Of a stretch of DNA of 64,000 nt, positions 60,792 to 64,000 are shown one piece after another. Under the pieces are notes generated by a model. The model was not told the DNA's origin. It ran no database searches and was given only the letters and a program-made list of their open reading frames with translations. Position 1 is the stretch's first letter; every line of letters begins with the position of its first letter. A program made the position numbers and the translations under genes. Source of the stretch: Methanosarcina thermophila TM-1 (GTDB taxonomy: Archaea; Halobacteriota; Methanosarcinia; Methanosarcinales; Methanosarcinaceae); NCBI RefSeq assembly GCF_000969885.1, contig NZ_CP009501.1, forward strand, positions 1,488,001 to 1,552,000, given 5' to 3'.

Positions 60792-62366
60792 ATGAAAAAC
60801 ATAGCTTATCTTCTCCCTGTAATGTTACTCGTCTTCCAGCCGACAATAGCCCTTGCACAGGAGGAATTTGAGCTTGAAGAGATGACTGCATTCATGCTTC
60901 AGGTTCCGCATGGTGTGGAAGGGAACGGGCTTGCAGTAGGAGGCAGTAACCTTTCTGCACACGTTTTTTTTGAGAGCTATTATAATGGAAATATGAATGT
61001 GACTCTAGTGATCGATTTACCTGAGGGTTTCGTTCTCCGGGATACGCCTGTCCAGTCATTTTCTCTTCAGACCGAGTATGAAGACTGGTACAGGCTCGTT
61101 GATATTTATATTCCAGAGGATCTGCCTTCCGGAACCTACGATATAACTGCAACTGCAGTTGTTGACGTTGATGGAAACAAGCATACCATTGTTCGCAAAA
61201 CGCAGCTCAGGGTTGCCTCAAAAGATGAAGTCGCAAATGAGATTTTAGTCTCCGGATTGATAATACCGTCAGATGAGGACGGATACGGAAACCCGAGCTA
61301 TCCTTCTAATACTCTTATTATTCGGGAAACATCTCCTGTTCTCAAAAAGCTTCTAAAGGTTACAGACCTCCAGATCAACAGGGAAGAACTTACTTCAACC
61401 TTCATTGGAGTGGAGATTTCAAACAAAGGAAACAATACGGTACCAGTTGTAGTTACCTATGATATTCTTGACATCAATACAGGGGAACCTGTAAAAGCCT
61501 TCAAACCGACGCTGATGGGGATGAAAGCAGATACCTTCTGCTATGCCGCATTAACACTTCCTCCTGACTCAAATTCACTTGTAAGCCTCCCACTCTATAT
61601 TTCGGATAATGCAATGGGAGGAGATTATCTGCTCAGAGTAGAAGTTAAACTCACAGGCAGTGACTGGGTTGCAACAACCCGGAATCAAAAAATAACTGCA
61701 ATCTCAAGGAAATGGGGGCATATAATGATTACATTTGCCTCCACAGTGCTCGGACTGACCGCAGTCAGCCTCTTCTTCATAAAGTCAAAAGAGATAATGA
61801 GCAGGTTTAAAACCCGTAACCTTGTGCTTATTTCCCTTTTTGGCACAGTTTCTTTTGCAGCCATAAACCTGCCGATGACAATCCTGTGGGAGCTATCCCA
61901 TGCCATATTCGGGCCTTTCAGTTTCCTATTTACCGGGCTCTTTTATGAGATCCTTCTTTACATGCTTATTGCCTCACTTGTTGTCCTGATCCCAAAACCT
62001 GGAGTGGTTAGCCTTTTTACGATGGTCAGGTTCCTTCTTGGAGGCTTTATAACCGGGAGTTTCACCCCGATTAGTTTTATAACGCTTTCTGTGAGTGCGG
62101 TGATTCTGGAGGTTATGATGTATACTGCAGGTATAACCGGCAAAAACCCTGATCCGGGAAACAGGTTGCGGGTGGGGATGGTGTGCGGAATTGCGGATAT
62201 GATCAGCGGCTATGTCTCTTTCAGCGTTTGGATGGTGCTTTATCGGCTATTTTATAGCAACTGGTACATAATGGCGAATATCCTGATAGACGGGTTTCTC
62301 TACACTTTCATAGGAGCCTGGTTCGGAATAAGCCTGGGAAACAGACTGAAAAAGGTGGCAGAATAA
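60792..62366 (+). CDS. Membrane protein: extracytoplasmic domain fused to ECF-S-like six-helix domain
   Basis: A 524-residue protein. Signal peptide at about 1-21 (PVMLLVFQPTIALAQ). Residues about 22-310 form beta-rich extracytoplasmic domains (VTLVIDLPEGFVL; VGVEISNKGNNTVPVVV type strands). A first membrane helix (about 318-338) is followed by six more helices with IPKPGVVSLFTMVRFLLGG, close in style to YkoE-like ECF substrate-binding components. The downstream gene encodes the two-domain ATPase. The substrate is unknown; the CobN link suggests cobalt, a corrinoid or a precursor. I chose the ATG at 60792; the frame begins earlier inside cobN. Confidence 0.8.
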   Translation: MKNIAYLLPVMLLVFQPTIALAQEEFELEEMTAFMLQVPHGVEGNGLAVGGSNLSAHVFFESYYNGNMNVTLVIDLPEGFVLRDTPVQSFSLQTEYEDWYRLVDIYIPEDLPSGTYDITATAVVDVDGNKHTIVRKTQLRVASKDEVANEILVSGLIIPSDEDGYGNPSYPSNTLIIRETSPVLKKLLKVTDLQINREELTSTFIGVEISNKGNNTVPVVVTYDILDINTGEPVKAFKPTLMGMKADTFCYAALTLPPDSNSLVSLPLYISDNAMGGDYLLRVEVKLTGSDWVATTRNQKITAISRKWGHIMITFASTVLGLTAVSLFFIKSKEIMSRFKTRNLVLISLFGTVSFAAINLPMTILWELSHAIFGPFSFLFTGLFYEILLYMLIASLVVLIPKPGVVSLFTMVRFLLGGFITGSFTPISFITLSVSAVILEVMMYTAGITGKNPDPGNRLRVGMVCGIADMISGYVSFSVWMVLYRLFYSNWYIMANILIDGFLYTFIGAWFGISLGNRLKKVAE

Positions 62367-62403
62367 GGTTGGAGAATAAAAGTAGCAAAGTCAGGGTGGT
62401 ACA

Positions 62404-64000
62404 GTGGGAGATGATATCAGAAAACAGAATAAGGGCGGTACAATAATAGAGATCAAAGATTTGTGGTACACATATCCGGGTAGATCGGAACCGACTTTGA
62501 AAGGAGTCAATCTGAAAATAGAGGAAGGAGAATTCGTCCTCCTGACCGGACCTACAGGCTGTGGGAAGAGCACTTTACTCAAAACACTTAACGGCATAAT
62601 TCCGTACGAATCCGAGGGAATATTTTCAGGCAGCATAAAAATCATGGGGACAGAAATCGGTGATTTAAACCAGGTAGAGCTTTCAAGGAAAGTAGGGCTT
62701 GTCTTCCAGAATCCTGATGACCAGATCTTTTCTACAACTGTTGAAGACGAAGTAGCCTTTGGACTTGAAAACCTCTGCATAGAAAGAGAAGAGATTGATA
62801 TAAAGGTAGGAGAAGCTCTCCGGACGGTAGGAATGCTAGAACACAGGCTGAGTTCCACGAATGCCCTTTCAGGGGGTCAGAAGCAGAGGGTCTGCATTGC
62901 AAGCATGCTCGCGATGATGCCTGAAATCCTTGCCATGGACGAACCTGTAAGCCAGATGGATCCTGCAGGCACACAGGAAATACTGAACACTGTTAGGGAG
63001 CTAAACAAGAGAATGAAGATAACCATTTTGCTGGTTGAGCACAGGCTGCACGAAATTGCACCTTTTGCAGATAGAATCGTCATAATGGATAACGGAAAAA
63101 TAATTTTCGACCAGCCTGTCCACGACGCTTTTGACCATTTGGAGATATTTCACAGGCTGGGTCTTCGGGTTCCCGTGCCTGTCGAGCTCTGCCATACCTT
63201 GGGGATAAAGGCGAGACCATTCAGTGCTGAGGAAACGTTTCCTCTGTTGAATAATAGAGATTTTAAAGAAAAAACAGAGAGATACATAACACATCCTGAT
63301 CCAAAAAAAAGAACCAATCCTGAGGGCTGCTCTGCAGAAAATAACGAACTTTTGATTTCACTCCAGAATGTGTGGTCTGGATATGATAAAAACCGGATGG
63401 TGCTTAAAGGCATAAGCCTGGAAATATGCAGAGGTGAAAGGGTTGCAGTTATGGGCACAAACGGATCGGGTAAATCAACTCTGCTTCTAAATCTTGCATC
63501 CATACTTAAGCCGTATAAAGGAAGCATAAAGATTTTCGGAGAAGATACAAAGTTAAAAAATTCGTATTCTTTTGCAGGCAGAATAGGGTTCTTATTCCAG
63601 AACCCGGATCTTATGCTTTTCTGCAATTCAGCCGAGGAAGAGGTGATGTTTGGACCTGTTCAACTAAAGTTAGAAAATATAGAGGAAAGGACAAGGATCT
63701 CCCTGGAAGCGATGTCAATTTTAGATATCAAGCAGGATCTTCCCCAATCTTTGAGCAGAGGTCAGAGATTAAGGACAGCTATTGCCTCAGTACTTTCTAT
63801 TGACCCAGAGCTTGTCCTTCTGGATGAACCTACAACAGGGCAGGATAGAGAAAATATAGAGCAGATGATGGATTATCTCAAAAATAAAGGTTACACACTT
63901 GTGTTCTGTACCCATGATATTGAGATTGCAATGCTTTATGCCACAAGAATTCTTGTGATGAGCGAGGGTCAGATTATAGCGGATGGGAAGGGAAGAGATG
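62404..64000 (+). CDS. ECF-type ABC transporter ATPase with two nucleotide-binding domains (cut by window end)
   Basis: At least 532 residues, truncated at the edge. The first domain has GPTGCGKSTLLKTL, signature LSGGQKQRVCIASML and MDEPVSQMDP. The second has GTNGSGKSTLLLNL, LSRGQRLRTAIASVL and LDEPTTGQD. Both have ECF-type A-loop and Q-loop arrangements; the second signature (LSRGQ) departs from LSGGQ. A GTG at 62404 with AGGGTGG upstream is the likely start. It is part of the cobN-ECF operon; the EcfT component should lie just beyond the window. Confidence 0.88.
   Translation, partial: MGDDIRKQNKGGTIIEIKDLWYTYPGRSEPTLKGVNLKIEEGEFVLLTGPTGCGKSTLLKTLNGIIPYESEGIFSGSIKIMGTEIGDLNQVELSRKVGLVFQNPDDQIFSTTVEDEVAFGLENLCIEREEIDIKVGEALRTVGMLEHRLSSTNALSGGQKQRVCIASMLAMMPEILAMDEPVSQMDPAGTQEILNTVRELNKRMKITILLVEHRLHEIAPFADRIVIMDNGKIIFDQPVHDAFDHLEIFHRLGLRVPVPVELCHTLGIKARPFSAEETFPLLNNRDFKEKTERYITHPDPKKRTNPEGCSAENNELLISLQNVWSGYDKNRMVLKGISLEICRGERVAVMGTNGSGKSTLLLNLASILKPYKGSIKIFGEDTKLKNSYSFAGRIGFLFQNPDLMLFCNSAEEEVMFGPVQLKLENIEERTRISLEAMSILDIKQDLPQSLSRGQRLRTAIASVLSIDPELVLLDEPTTGQDRENIEQMMDYLKNKGYTLVFCTHDIEIAMLYATRILVMSEGQIIADGKGRD

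Overview
The window looks like a chromosomal segment of a methanogenic archaeon of the Methanosarcina type. The evidence is archaeal information-processing genes (aIF1A, ribosomal protein S8e, Nob1, Rio1, Dim2-like KH protein, family B DNA polymerase, alpha-NAC), a duplicated Methanosarcinales-type S-layer domain protein, a large YVTN/PKD surface protein, CobN, and A+T-rich intergenic DNA with archaeal TATA boxes. No tRNA gene, CRISPR array or intact transposase was recognised.

Layout. 1-5.9 kb: a small secreted protein of unknown function and a 1665-residue surface protein with two YVTN propellers and twelve PKD domains. 5.9-15.1 kb: an ArcS-type DUF5591 protein, an Lrp/AsnC regulator with a PLP aminotransferase, S8e, two small conserved methanogen families, Nob1, a GfcR-type HTH-phosphoribosyltransferase regulator and a DHH phosphoesterase with zinc, S1 and OB modules. 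15.6-25.4 kb: a slipin/NfeD pair, a PurM/HypE-like protein, hisH, a small zinc-ribbon protein, two paralogous membrane-anchored proteins with pilin-like N-termini, a coiled-coil membrane protein, a PIN-ATPase-KH protein and a leaderless hisI. 25.5-29.8 kb: glycogen debranching enzyme, a nuclease-fold-like protein, an IscA-like protein behind a large inverted repeat, and NAC. 30.2-32.3 kb: a protealysin-type M4 metallopeptidase frameshifted in a T8 tract, a 141-bp MITE-like element, an intact emfourin-type inhibitor gene, and a decayed second M4 fragment beside the 5S gene.

32.3-37.1 kb is a 16S-23S-5S rRNA operon on the minus strand with no tRNA in its spacer. Facing away from it is an aIF1A-rio1-dim2 operon whose first gene appears to start with CTG. 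39.5-50.8 kb: dihydroorotase, the phosphate system pstSCAB-phoU, PolB with two PIP-like boxes in its tail, and a fused AAA+/VWA chelatase subunit. 50.8-64 kb: an S-layer protein, a small membrane-anchored protein, two paralogous propeller lipoproteins, CobN, an ECF-S-like membrane protein with a large extracytoplasmic domain, and a two-domain ABC ATPase cut by the window end.

How genes work together. Nob1, Dim2-like and Rio1 are small-subunit maturation factors and lie in the same window as the rRNA they would process. The CobN, AAA+/VWA chelatase and ECF-like genes form a plausible metal-tetrapyrrole or cobalt handling locus interleaved with envelope proteins. The most unusual items are the broken protealysin with its surviving inhibitor, the CobN/ECF/propeller-lipoprotein neighbourhood, the CTG start of aIF1A, and short (20-32 bp) tandem duplications found in many intergenic regions, mostly next to gene 3' ends.
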